Shown here one piece after another: positions 14,838-22,904 of a DNA stretch of 29,648 nucleotides. The translations under genes and the position numbers were made by a program. How positions within the stretch are numbered: position 1 is the stretch's first letter; each line of letters opens with the position of its first letter. The stretch is from Actinomycetes bacterium (GTDB lineage Bacteria; Actinomycetota; Actinomycetes; Actinomycetales; Actinomycetaceae). Location: assembly GCA_023387755.1 (NCBI GenBank), contig JAEWHO010000018.1, forward strand, positions 1 to 29,648, read 5' to 3'. The notes beneath the pieces were generated by a model that did not search any database, was not told the DNA's origin, and saw only the letters and a program-made list of their open reading frames with translations.

Positions 14838-14990
14838 AAAGTTCCGCATATAAGTGGGCAATATCGATTATCCCAAAACGATAAAACGCCCGAAAGGGTA
14901 TGGGTAGCCCCGGGGTGAATGTGAGATAACAATCCTTGCCGTCCATGCCAGCGCCGGTTTGGCCAACGCGAATGATCGTGCGATAGCGCC

Positions 14991-15191
14991 GCGCATCAGC
15001 ACATAGTGTTCGGATTTGCCGGAGCTGTGGAATACTGGACGTGGAAGTCTACAGTCCGGCGCACCCGCACTGTAGCTAAGCGTTCGCGCCTGATGCGCCG
15101 CACTTGGCGTCGCTGCAGACGGCATGCGAATGCGGGGCTGTCCGCACGGCAACCCCTTATACGAGAGGCTTTTCCGGCTGCTGTTAGCAGC
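14991..15191 (+). other. Structured region upstream of rne (candidate 5' leader)
   Basis: Between cydA and rne lie about 500 bases without a gene. Inside, GCGCATCAG (14991-14999) and CTGATGCGC (15090-15098) are perfect complements. They enclose a CTACAGT/ACTGTAG hairpin (15049-15075). Two more hairpins follow: TGCGG/CCGCA (15131-15146) and GCTGCT-GTT-AGCAGC (15177-15191). If transcribed this is a branched leader. RNase E of E. coli controls its own mRNA through 5' leader hairpins, so a similar role is conceivable. The transcription start is unknown. Confidence 0.4.
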
Positions 15192-15241
15192 GCTGAGAAT
15201 CACCGGCCTGTGGAGTGCGGCGGGTCGGTCCAGGAGTATCC

Positions 15242-17929
15242 GTGGCTGATATTCACAACCAAGGGGGAATGCCCCTGTTTTCGTCGGCTCCTGAGCCGAC
15301 GCGGCGGCGAGTGAACCGCCCCGAACGAACCCCTGACCAAAAACTTGACGTCCTCGCCGCCTTCGGAGTTGGCTCGGCGGCGGAACAGCCATCTGTGCCG
15401 GGCGCTGAGTCCAGTGATACCTCCGCTTCCGAACCCCGGACTAAGCGGCGGCGCACCGCGCAGCGTGATTCTGCCGACCAGGTATCTCCCGCAGGTAATG
15501 ACGAGCCTGCTGTCGGGCGGCCTGCAGTTGAAGAGCGCGCGGCTGTACCGCTCCTGTTCGAGGCACCTGATTTGACGCCGTTACCTGCCAAGGATGACGA
15601 CGACGAGGACGACGCCACACCGCGGCGTCGCCGCCGCGGCGGGCGCGGCGGGCGCGGGCGTAGTCGCACTAATGAAGACGAGCGCGATGACGAGGACTCC
15701 CAGGATGGGGTCTCTGCCGATCCGGACGAGTCCGAAGAACAGTCCGATACCTCCGCAGACCGTAAGCAGCGCAGCCAGCAGCGCCGCAATGACACCGATG
15801 ACTCCTCCGATGAGGATGATGATGGCGGTGAAGATGACGACGACGCCGGCTCCTCGCGGCGGCGGCGTCGACGCCGCCGCCGGGACGCGGGAGAGCGAGC
15901 CCGCGCTGAAGTCACTGCTCTGAAGGGATCCACCCGCCTAGAGGCCAAGCGCCAACGGCGGCGCGAAGGCCGGCAGGCGGGGCGTCGTCGTCAATCAATT
16001 ACCGAAGCCGAGTTTTTGGCGCGTCGCGAATCAGTCGATCGCCAGATGGTCGTGCGCGAAAAGGACGGCCTAAACCAGATCGCCGTATTAGAGGACGGCA
16101 TCTTGGTTGAGCACTATGTGGCTCGGCGTACCCAAACATCCATGGTGGGCAATGTGTATCTGGGGCGGGTACAAAATGTGCTGCCCTCGATGGAAGCGGC
16201 GTTCGTGGATCTGGGCAAGGGGCGCAATGCGGTTCTGTACGCCGGGGAAGTGAACTGGGATACCGTCGGGCTCGATGGTAAACCCAAGCGCATCGAACAG
16301 GCGCTTTCTTCCGGTGATCAGGTCATGGTGCAGGTTACTAAGGACCCGATCGGCCATAAGGGCGCGCGCCTGACCTCTCAGATCACCCTGGCAGGGCGTT
16401 TCTTGGTGCTGGTGCCGTCCGGTGCGATGACGGGGATTTCGCGAAAATTGCCGGAGCCAGAACGGCAACGGTTGAAGAAGCTGCTGCGCGATATTGTGCC
16501 CGATGGTTGCGGCGTTATCGTACGTACCGCAGCGGAGGGCGCCACCGAGGAGCAGCTACGCGAGGATATTGACCGGCTGCACAAGAACTGGCTGAAGATC
16601 GAGAAGAAGGCCTCCAAAACCAAGTCCGCTCCCATGCTGTTGAAGGGAGAACCGGAGCTAGCGGTCCGGGTGGTGCGCGATATCTTCAACGAGGACTTCC
16701 GTAGCCTTATCATCTCTGGCGAGGAAGCGTGGAAGACGCTGCACTCGTATGTTTCCCAAATGTCCAGCGATCTGGTTAATCGCATGGAGCAGTGGGACAA
16801 GGAGGAGGACGTCTTCGAGCATTTCCGCATCGATGAGCAGCTGTCTAAAGGAATGGACCGCAAGGTGTGGCTGCCCTCGGGCGGCTCCCTGGTGATTGAC
16901 CGGACCGAAGCCATGACCGTCATCGACGTCAATACCGGGCGTTTCACCGGTAAGGGGAGCACCCTGGAGGAGACGGTCACGCGCAATAATATCGAGGCGG
17001 CCGAAGAGATTGTGCGGCAGCTGCGGTTGCGCGATATTGGCGGCATTATCGTCATCGACTTTATTGATATGGTGCTCGAATCCAATCGGGATCTGGTGTT
17101 GCGCCGTCTCATTGAGTGCCTCGGCCGTGACCGCACCCGCCACCAGGTGGCGGAGGTGACGAGCCTGGGCCTGGTGCAGATGACTCGCAAGCGCGTGGGC
17201 CAGGGCCTGGTCGAGGCGTTCTCGGAGCCGTGCGAACACTGCGAGGGGCGCGGTTTCCTAGTCCAGGACGCGCCCGTGGAGAGGACCGATTCAAGTTTTA
17301 ATCGGCGCGGGCGGGGGCGGAAGCCGCGCCCGGTAGAAACCACCGCCGACGACGACGCTGCCGCGCAGGCCCGCGCGGCAGTCAAAGCCACCCTGGCGAC
17401 GATTGCGGCGGCAGCGGCTGAATCCCATCCCAAGGATGAGGCCGCCGCGGACCGCTCGCAGCGTAGCGTGGCTGAAAGTGGTGGCCTGGAACGGCAGGAA
17501 AAGATCGAGCCGAATGCGTGGGAAAAATCCCGCGCCCGCAAGGCCAAGCGAGCCGAGGAAACCGCTAAGGACGATCCTGCTGGGGAGTCCGCTAAAGGCA
17601 AGTCTGCTGGGGACAAGCCTGCTCAGGAATCCGCCAAGGATGAGCCGGCTGCAGAGCCTGCTGAGGATAAGCCGGCTGGAGAGAAAGCAGCCCCTGCCCA
17701 GGAAGAGGGCTCTGCCGCCGCTAAGGATGACGCGCCCGCACGGCCGCGCCGTCGTCGGCGGGTAGTATCCGGGCCCCAGGCCCCCGCGGAGACGACCACG
17801 ATCCCCACCCCCACGCCCGAGGTGACCAGTGGGGGAGCGGCGGTCGTCAGTTCCGGAAGTGGCGCTGCCCGGCCGTCCCGCCGCGCCACCAGCTCCGGGG
17901 CTAACGTGCCGAATCCCACAGAGGGGTAG
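15242..17929 (+). CDS. rne: Ribonuclease E/G
   Basis: This main mRNA-decay and rRNA/tRNA-processing endoribonuclease has 895 residues from GTG 15242 (AGGAG five bases upstream). Upstream in-frame GTG 15215 is the alternative. The ~250-residue N-terminal arm is disordered, with Arg/Gly blocks and long acidic and Arg runs. The catalytic core follows: S1 RNA-binding region (~300-370, MVGNVYLGRV), 5'-sensor/RNase H-like part, and DNase I-like part. The last holds Asp562 (VIDVNTGRFTGKG) and Asp606/Asp609 (IVIDFIDM), the counterparts of E. coli Asp303 and Asp346. Cys664 and Cys667 (CEHC) make the zinc link. The ~200-residue tail has Lys/Ala/Pro-rich imperfect repeats (AKDEPAAEPAEDKPAGE). Placement of the scaffold arm on both sides of the core is usual in actinobacteria. 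Confidence 0.95.
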   Translation: MADIHNQGGMPLFSSAPEPTRRRVNRPERTPDQKLDVLAAFGVGSAAEQPSVPGAESSDTSASEPRTKRRRTAQRDSADQVSPAGNDEPAVGRPAVEERAAVPLLFEAPDLTPLPAKDDDDEDDATPRRRRRGGRGGRGRSRTNEDERDDEDSQDGVSADPDESEEQSDTSADRKQRSQQRRNDTDDSSDEDDDGGEDDDDAGSSRRRRRRRRRDAGERARAEVTALKGSTRLEAKRQRRREGRQAGRRRQSITEAEFLARRESVDRQMVVREKDGLNQIAVLEDGILVEHYVARRTQTSMVGNVYLGRVQNVLPSMEAAFVDLGKGRNAVLYAGEVNWDTVGLDGKPKRIEQALSSGDQVMVQVTKDPIGHKGARLTSQITLAGRFLVLVPSGAMTGISRKLPEPERQRLKKLLRDIVPDGCGVIVRTAAEGATEEQLREDIDRLHKNWLKIEKKASKTKSAPMLLKGEPELAVRVVRDIFNEDFRSLIISGEEAWKTLHSYVSQMSSDLVNRMEQWDKEEDVFEHFRIDEQLSKGMDRKVWLPSGGSLVIDRTEAMTVIDVNTGRFTGKGSTLEETVTRNNIEAAEEIVRQLRLRDIGGIIVIDFIDMVLESNRDLVLRRLIECLGRDRTRHQVAEVTSLGLVQMTRKRVGQGLVEAFSEPCEHCEGRGFLVQDAPVERTDSSFNRRGRGRKPRPVETTADDDAAAQARAAVKATLATIAAAAAESHPKDEAAADRSQRSVAESGGLERQEKIEPNAWEKSRARKAKRAEETAKDDPAGESAKGKSAGDKPAQESAKDEPAAEPAEDKPAGEKAAPAQEEGSAAAKDDAPARPRRRRRVVSGPQAPAETTTIPTPTPEVTSGGAAVVSSGSGAARPSRRATSSGANVPNPTEG
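15857..15882 (+). repeat. 26-bp perfect palindrome inside rne
   Basis: Centred on GTCGAC, 13 bases pair perfectly on each side. It encodes part of an Arg run in the disordered N-terminal arm. It could fold in the mRNA or simply reflect CGG/GCC-rich Arg codons. Confidence 0.8.
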
Positions 17930-17944
17930 CGCGTCTGCGGGTGC

Positions 17945-17985
17945 ACCGAGGTTGCCTTTTGGCGGGGATTTAACGTAACCTTGGT
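17945..17985 (+). terminator. Stem after rne
   Basis: ACCGAGGTT (17945-17953) pairs with AACCTTGGT (17977-17985) over 9 bp including one G-T, with a 23-base loop that holds a small GCC/GGC stem. There is no T run. It may be a weak terminator of rne or part of the rplU leader. Confidence 0.3.
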
Positions 17986-18016
17986 CCTTGGTGCGCCTTA
18001 GGGCGCTACAAGAATT

Positions 18017-18045
18017 TATAGTCCAGCACAGGCTTTAGGCTGTGC
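18017..18045 (+). promoter_or_regulatory. Candidate -10 and leader hairpin for rplU-rpmA
   Basis: TATAGT (18017-18022) is a 5-of-6 match to a -10, without a clear -35 at normal spacing. It is followed by a GCACAG/CTGTGC hairpin (18026-18031 with 18040-18045), 22 bases before the rplU start. Ribosomal-protein leaders often self-regulate; whether this hairpin does so is unknown. Confidence 0.35.
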
Positions 18046-18067
18046 CCGAATCGAGATGGGTAGCAAC

Positions 18068-18382
18068 GTGGTGTATGCGATCGTCAAGGCCGGCGGCCGT
18101 CAGGAGAAGGTGTCCGTTGGGGACATCATCGTCGTGAACCGGATGGCCGGGGAGATCGGCGACGCCGTGGACCTTACCCCCATCATGCTCGTGGATGGCG
18201 GTAAGATCACCACGGGCGCGAAGGAACTGGCCAAGGTAGCGGTAAAGGCCGAGATCGTGCGGGAAGAAAAAGGCCCGAAGATCTCCATCGTGAAGTACAA
18301 GAACAAGACCGGCTACCGCAAGCGTCAGGGTCATCGTCAGAAGCTGACCCGCCTGAAGATCACCGGCATCGACAACGGCTGA
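18068..18382 (+). CDS. rplU: 50S ribosomal protein L21
   Basis: L21 binds 23S rRNA in the large subunit. The chosen start, GTG 18068, gives VVYAIVKAGGRQEKVSVGD, the usual L21 N-terminus, with GGG seven bases upstream. An ATG at 18056 would add four residues and has no well-spaced ribosome site. The protein of ~104 residues ends with the conserved YKNKTGYRKRQGHRQKLTRLKI block. It is followed 19 bases later by rpmA, the universal L21-L27 pair. Confidence 0.96.
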   Translation: MVYAIVKAGGRQEKVSVGDIIVVNRMAGEIGDAVDLTPIMLVDGGKITTGAKELAKVAVKAEIVREEKGPKISIVKYKNKTGYRKRQGHRQKLTRLKITGIDNG

Positions 18383-18401
18383 GAAGAAAGGGTTCTGAGT
18401 C

Positions 18402-18659
18402 ATGGCACATAAGAAGGGTGCGAGCTCCTCTCGCAACGGTCGCGATTCAAACGCCCAGCGGCTCGGCGTGAAGCGTTTCGGCGGCCAGTTCGTTCGGGCT
18501 GGGGAGATCCTGGTCCGTCAACGCGGCACCAAGTTCCACGCAGGTGAGAACGTCGGCCGTGGTGGTGACGACACGCTCTTCGCTCTGGAAAACGGCGCCG
18601 TCCGTTTCGGTGAGCGTCGCGGCCGCAAGGTTGTGGACGTCGTCCTGCAGGACGCCTAA
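18402..18659 (+). CDS. rpmA: 50S ribosomal protein L27
   Basis: L27 lies near the peptidyl-transferase centre. The 85-residue protein begins MAHKKGASSSRNGRDS and carries GVKRFGGQFVRAGEILVRQRGTKFHAGENVGRGGDDTLF-type sequence. There is no N-terminal extension for Prp protease cleavage as in Firmicutes. It is part of the conserved rne-rplU-rpmA-obg order. Confidence 0.97.
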   Translation: MAHKKGASSSRNGRDSNAQRLGVKRFGGQFVRAGEILVRQRGTKFHAGENVGRGGDDTLFALENGAVRFGERRGRKVVDVVLQDA

Positions 18660-18689
18660 GAACTGCAGCTGCGCGCTGAGCGCAGTAGT

Positions 18690-18724
18690 GAGCGGGCGGG
18701 CAGCGGTAAGCTGTCCGCCCGCTC
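18690..18724 (+). terminator. Long hairpin after rpmA
   Basis: GAGCGGGCGGGCAGC pairs with GCTGTCCGCCCGCTC over 15 bp (one G-T) around a GGTAA loop, 30 bases past the rpmA stop. No T tract follows. It is probably an actinobacterial-type terminator or an mRNA 3' end stabiliser. Confidence 0.65.
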
Positions 18725-18740
18725 GCCGTATCCCCCTGGG

Positions 18741-18806
18741 TACAATACTGCGGAGCGGCTCCCCACCCGTATGAACTCCAGCCTGGTGGAACCACCACAG
18801 GCGGAG
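18741..18806 (+). promoter_or_regulatory. Candidate obg promoter and leader hairpin
   Basis: TACAAT (18741-18746) is a 5-of-6 -10, but its -35 position falls in the preceding hairpin. The ~100-base leader contains a long imperfect hairpin (18776-18806: CTCC/GGAG, GCCTG/CAGGC, then GTGG/CCAC). It may indicate separate or regulated expression of obg. Confidence 0.35.
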
Positions 18807-18852
18807 CTCGTCCGAGTGTGATCAGGTGCCGATATGAAGAGGATGAGGAATC

Positions 18853-20379
18853 ATGGCAGTTTTCGTGGACCGAGTAACCGTACACGTGAAAGCCGGCGAC
18901 GGCGGCCACGGCTGTTCTTCGGTACGGCGGGAAAAGTTTAAGCCGCTCGGGGGCCCAGATGGGGCCGACGGCGGCGACGGCGGCAGCATTATCTTCCGGG
19001 TAGACCCGCAGATCACCACCCTGGCCGACTACCACCGGCTTCCGCATCGGCGCGCTGACTCAGGCAGTCAAGGTATGGGGGCTATGCGTCTGGGGGCACG
19101 GGGAGAAGACCTTATCCTCGCCGTTCCTTCGGGAACAGTCGTCAAAGATCGCTCCGGGCAGGTGCTGTGCGATCTAGTGGGGGAAGGCGCTGAGTTTGTG
19201 GCTGCCCAGGGCGGGAAAGGGGGCCTCGGGAATGCCTCTCTCGCCTCCCCACAGCGCAAAGCCCCCGGGTTTGCCCTCCTGGGGGAGCCGGGCGAAGAAC
19301 GCGACCTTATCCTCGAACTGAAATCCCTGGCCGACGTCGCGCTGGTTGGCTTCCCCTCGGCCGGTAAATCCTCGCTGATCGCAGCGATGAGTGCCGCCCG
19401 CCCCAAAATCGCCGACTACCCCTTCACTACGCTGATCCCGAACCTCGGGGTCGTAACCGCCGGAGATGAGCGGTTCACCATGGCTGACGTTCCGGGACTG
19501 ATTCCCGGGGCCGCGCAGGGCAAGGGGCTCGGTCTCGAGTTTCTGCGGCATATTGAGCGCTGCGCGGTTATCGTGCACGTCTTAGACTGCGCCACTCTGG
19601 AACCTGGCCGCGACCCAATCTCCGATCTCGACGCGCTGGAACAGGAACTCGCCGCCTATGCCCAGCAGATGGACACCCCCGCCGGGCAGGTGCCGCTGCT
19701 AGAACGGCCCCGGCTAGTGGTCCTCAACAAGATTGACGTCCCCGAAGCTCGCGAGCTCGCCGAATTCGTGACCCCGGAACTACAGGAGCGGGGTCTAGAA
19801 GTGATGGCCATTTCCACCGCTTCCCACGAAGGGTTGCGGCAGCTCGGCTTCCGTCTAGCTGCCATTGTCAGTGAACAGCGCTCGCAGCAAGAACTCGAAC
19901 CTGCGCCCGCCGTCATCCGCCCGCTCGGGCACCCGCAAGGCCCGGAGTTTACGGTGAAGCGGCACGAACGTGGGGGTAACCCGGTCTTCCAGGTGCAGGG
20001 GCATAAGCCAGAACGCTGGGTGAAACAAACCGATTTCACCAACGATGAAGCCATCGGATACCTGGCAGATCGCCTGGAAAAGCTCGGAATCGAAGAAGAA
20101 CTATTCGCCGCAGGTGCTCACCCGGGCGATGAGGTAGTCATCGGATCCATGGACGGCGGCGTCGTCTTCGACTGGGAACCCACGCTCACCACCGGGCCGG
20201 AGCTCCTAGGCGCGCGCGGCACCGATTCGCGCCTATACGAGAACACTCGCCGGACCACCCGCGAGCGGCGGCGCGAATACAAAGACCGCATGGACGCGAA
20301 GGCTGCCGCCCGCGAACAGCTCTGGACCGAACGTCAGCAGGGCGTGTGGACCGATGCCACCGTGGAGGAGGAAGACTAG
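18853..20379 (+). CDS. obg: Obg family GTPase
   Basis: Essential GTPase involved in 50S subunit assembly and stress control. The 508-residue protein has the Gly-rich Obg fold (1-158), a G domain with G1 GFPSAGKS (166-173), DVPG (212-215) and NKID (292-295), and the actinobacterial-type OCT domain (~360-435, FTVKRHERGGNPVFQVQG...). A charged tail rich in Arg/Glu follows. ATG 18853 is preceded by AGGATGAGG. In many bacteria proB follows; here the convergent GH112 gene does. Confidence 0.96.
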   Translation: MAVFVDRVTVHVKAGDGGHGCSSVRREKFKPLGGPDGADGGDGGSIIFRVDPQITTLADYHRLPHRRADSGSQGMGAMRLGARGEDLILAVPSGTVVKDRSGQVLCDLVGEGAEFVAAQGGKGGLGNASLASPQRKAPGFALLGEPGEERDLILELKSLADVALVGFPSAGKSSLIAAMSAARPKIADYPFTTLIPNLGVVTAGDERFTMADVPGLIPGAAQGKGLGLEFLRHIERCAVIVHVLDCATLEPGRDPISDLDALEQELAAYAQQMDTPAGQVPLLERPRLVVLNKIDVPEARELAEFVTPELQERGLEVMAISTASHEGLRQLGFRLAAIVSEQRSQQELEPAPAVIRPLGHPQGPEFTVKRHERGGNPVFQVQGHKPERWVKQTDFTNDEAIGYLADRLEKLGIEEELFAAGAHPGDEVVIGSMDGGVVFDWEPTLTTGPELLGARGTDSRLYENTRRTTRERRREYKDRMDAKAAAREQLWTERQQGVWTDATVEEED

Positions 20380-20401
20380 CCAGCCCCGTCAGCGGCCTGG
20401 C
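20379..20401. terminator. Small inverted repeat between convergent obg and GH112 genes
   Basis: GCCAG (20379-20383) and CTGGC (20397-20401) are complementary across the 37-base convergent gap. It is a weak candidate for a shared terminator. Confidence 0.25.
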
Positions 20402-20416
20402 TCGCCTACTTCTCGT

Positions 20417-22624
20417 CTACAGCTCAATCCAGGTGGAGGCCATTCCCGCGAGCGTCACAGGCTGCCGTTGACCGTCCGGGCCAGCCAGCGTGGCGGTAAC
20501 GGCGTCGTCGGAACTGTTATAGGCGAAGAGGCGACCGACCTGCGGATAAAAGGCCACCTCCACGCGCACGTCGTCGCTAATCCACACTTCCGCCAGATCA
20601 TCCTGGCTGCCGGTAGCCGCCCAAATGATTGCGCGGTGTAGTAGGCGCGAGTTCTCGGCGCTGTAGGGCAGGCCTGCCAGGTACACCGCGTGCCCCTTAC
20701 CGTACGTGTTAACAGCAATATCGACGCTGCCGTCATGTAGGCGCAGCGCGGTGCCGGTGGTGGTGAAGACGTCGCCGGGCCGCTCCCCGGCCCACAGCGC
20801 ATCCGGCAGGTCAGTGAGGATCTCGTGGTCCTCGGCCTGCAGGTAGCGATCCGTGGACAGCGACCAACCGATTTCCCGGTCCACCCCGAGAACGTCGGCG
20901 AGCTGGAAGATCGCCCCAGCGCCCGCCTGCGGATCGTCACCACGGGTGAGGGGGGCGGCCGCCGTCGGCTCTCCAATCCCGATGAACCCGCCGCCGTTAG
21001 CCACAAAGCGACGCACGGAGGTGACCAGTTCTTCATCCAACCACGCCGGCCCGCCCGAAAAAGCCGTGCCCGCAGTGCCCGCATTGATCAGCACATCAAT
21101 ATCGGCCGGCACCCCTTCGCGGATATCCTCGAAACTGAGGAAGCGCACGTCAAAGGGCAAACCCGCCAGCGATTCGATCACACCCAGGTAGCTGTAAATC
21201 TGCTTGTAATGCAGTGCGTGGGCCACCATATGGGTCATCCAGGTGCGCAACGCCCCCCAGGCGTTCACAATCCCGACGACGTGACGCGAGTTGGCGGGGC
21301 GTTTACCGGCGGTCTTGTCATGGAGGGAGCGGAACTCGGCAATAATCTCCTCGATCCGATCCACAAATTCGGGGAACTTCACGGCCAGAGACAAGTAGCC
21401 GCCATATCCCATACGGTCCAGCGGGAACCGCACGATCGCGCGGCGAGCGGTACGCCAGGACTCATTGGCCTCCCCGAGCGGATCGCCTCCCTCGGTGAAA
21501 ATGTCGGGGAAGAAGTAGGGCAGAAATCGGCCCTCGGTGTAGCGCACCCCGGGAATATCGGAAATCATGCGGCAGGTGGCCGCCGAACCCACCGATCCGA
21601 CCACAGCATCAAGCCCAATATCCACAAAGTGAGGGCCGTACGGTTCGGTCCCCATCCAGTTATCGCCGAGGAACATCATGGCTTCTTTACCGGCCTCGTG
21701 GGTGAGCTTCACCAGGGTGCGGGCGCGGTCGGTGACGAAGCGGTGCTGGAAGTCGATCCAGTCGCGGAAGTGGGGGTGCGGGATGCGGAAGGGGCAGTTA
21801 TAGTAGCCGGCATCCACAAAGTCTTCAGCAGTCAGCTCATAGCCGTATTCTTCCGCGAAGGCCTCCAGCGCCTCGGGGGAGACGGACGCGGAATACCCGA
21901 ACCAGTCCACGAATTTTTCTTTCCCCTCACTGTTAAAAACGAGGGTGAAGTGGTGGAAGAACGTGGTGAAGCGGACGACGTCCACCTCCGGGTGATCGGC
22001 CAGCCAGCGCTGTAGAGCCTCCTGCATGTGCTGCCACACCTTGGGTTGGCGCACCTCGTAGGGGCGCACCTTTTCGCGGGTTGGGTCCAGGTGCCAGTCA
22101 TTGGTGATGTAGTTATACATCTGGGTGGAGTCCCACACCTGCTCGGCCAAAAAGCCCACCGTGTACACGTGGAAGTCAGCCGGGTTTTCCACGACGACGA
22201 CGCACTGCTCGCCCTCACCTTCAATCGCCCAGCTATCGCCGGGCAGGGGCGTGCCGGTGGTGCGGTCCATCACCTGCCACCAGCGGCGCGCGGTGACGTC
22301 CGGGCGGATCTGTTCGGCAAAGTAGCCGTCCATAATCGGGATCCGCAGACTGGTGGTATCCGCGAGGTGGGTGACCGGGGCGGACATCACGTACATGTGA
22401 GTCAGCGTGTCCAGATTGGCGAGGGCAAAGTCCTGGTCCCCGCGGGCTGGGAAGTAGGTGGAATAGACCTTATCCACTAGCTCAGCGGCGATGGCCGGGA
22501 GTTCGGTGCCATCAGAGTTACGTACCGCGTCAGGTCGGAGTCGGTTAACGAGGGTACGTAGTTCCTCATCCATCCCCTCTTCAATGGGGAGAGTGAGCCG
22601 GCCGGAGGGAAGCGGTTGAGACAT
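20417..22624 (-). CDS. lnpA: 1,3-beta-galactosyl-N-acetylhexosamine phosphorylase (GH112)
   Basis: The enzyme splits galacto-N-biose or lacto-N-biose with phosphate into galactose 1-phosphate and GalNAc or GlcNAc, inside the cell, saving one ATP. From ATG 22624 (GGTGAGG five bases upstream) it has 735 residues; the ORF extends 16 codons further without a better start. Family blocks seen: RNSDGTELP (35-43), RRWWQVMDRTTG, VVRFTTFFHHFTLVFN, DAGYYNCPFRIPHPHF, FLGDNWMGTEPYG (318-330) and VGSAATCRMISDIPGV. Asp321 in the FLGDNW block is the likely counterpart of catalytic Asp313 of the Bifidobacterium enzyme. The C-terminal half holds a Rossmann-like domain and a beta domain. It is divergent from an ABC sugar importer. 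The downstream kinase and Leloir genes (nahK, galT, galE) of the bifidobacterial cluster are not in this window. Confidence 0.93.
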   Translation of the reverse strand: MSQPLPSGRLTLPIEEGMDEELRTLVNRLRPDAVRNSDGTELPAIAAELVDKVYSTYFPARGDQDFALANLDTLTHMYVMSAPVTHLADTTSLRIPIMDGYFAEQIRPDVTARRWWQVMDRTTGTPLPGDSWAIEGEGEQCVVVVENPADFHVYTVGFLAEQVWDSTQMYNYITNDWHLDPTREKVRPYEVRQPKVWQHMQEALQRWLADHPEVDVVRFTTFFHHFTLVFNSEGKEKFVDWFGYSASVSPEALEAFAEEYGYELTAEDFVDAGYYNCPFRIPHPHFRDWIDFQHRFVTDRARTLVKLTHEAGKEAMMFLGDNWMGTEPYGPHFVDIGLDAVVGSVGSAATCRMISDIPGVRYTEGRFLPYFFPDIFTEGGDPLGEANESWRTARRAIVRFPLDRMGYGGYLSLAVKFPEFVDRIEEIIAEFRSLHDKTAGKRPANSRHVVGIVNAWGALRTWMTHMVAHALHYKQIYSYLGVIESLAGLPFDVRFLSFEDIREGVPADIDVLINAGTAGTAFSGGPAWLDEELVTSVRRFVANGGGFIGIGEPTAAAPLTRGDDPQAGAGAIFQLADVLGVDREIGWSLSTDRYLQAEDHEILTDLPDALWAGERPGDVFTTTGTALRLHDGSVDIAVNTYGKGHAVYLAGLPYSAENSRLLHRAIIWAATGSQDDLAEVWISDDVRVEVAFYPQVGRLFAYNSSDDAVTATLAGPDGQRQPVTLAGMASTWIEL

Positions 22625-22836
22625 CGTAACCTCACCTGAATGGAGCACAAGATACCTAACAAAATCTATCACTTTCGCGCTGTTCTGTGATGGCTGTGCG
22701 TGGGGCCTATTTCCGCAAGGTGCTGCGGTTGAGTGAATCGGGGTGCTGCCGTGGATCGCTGTCGTAAGCGAAGAAATTGGGGTTTTCCAGCCATGTGGAA
22801 GACAACCCGTGCGGATCCGCGCTATTTTGTTGTTTA

Positions 22837-22851
22837 TCGGTGTTTCACCGA
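22837..22851. promoter_or_regulatory. Candidate operator in the divergent GH112/ABC promoter region
   Basis: The 280-base gap 22625-22904 holds no gene. TCGGTG-TTT-CACCGA is a perfect 6-3-6 palindrome 54 bases upstream of the binding-protein gene. It sits between TTGTTG (22827-22832) and GACGAT, a weak promoter pair. A second palindrome, GCGGATCCGC, lies at 22811-22820. A sugar-responsive repressor is plausible, but none is encoded in the window. Confidence 0.45.
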
Positions 22852-22904
22852 CGATTCACCCATGTTCGTGAGTTAGTCACGGCGAGTACGGAAGGCATGT
22901 CACT

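Noticed and set aside
16378..17616. 412-codon open frame antisense to rne
   Set aside because: Ser/Arg-rich shadow of the rne core; no ribosome site or family, and the plus-strand protein is unmistakable.
20825..22015. 396-codon plus-strand frame opposite the GH112 gene
   Set aside because: Shadow; the GH112 motifs on the minus strand are unambiguous.
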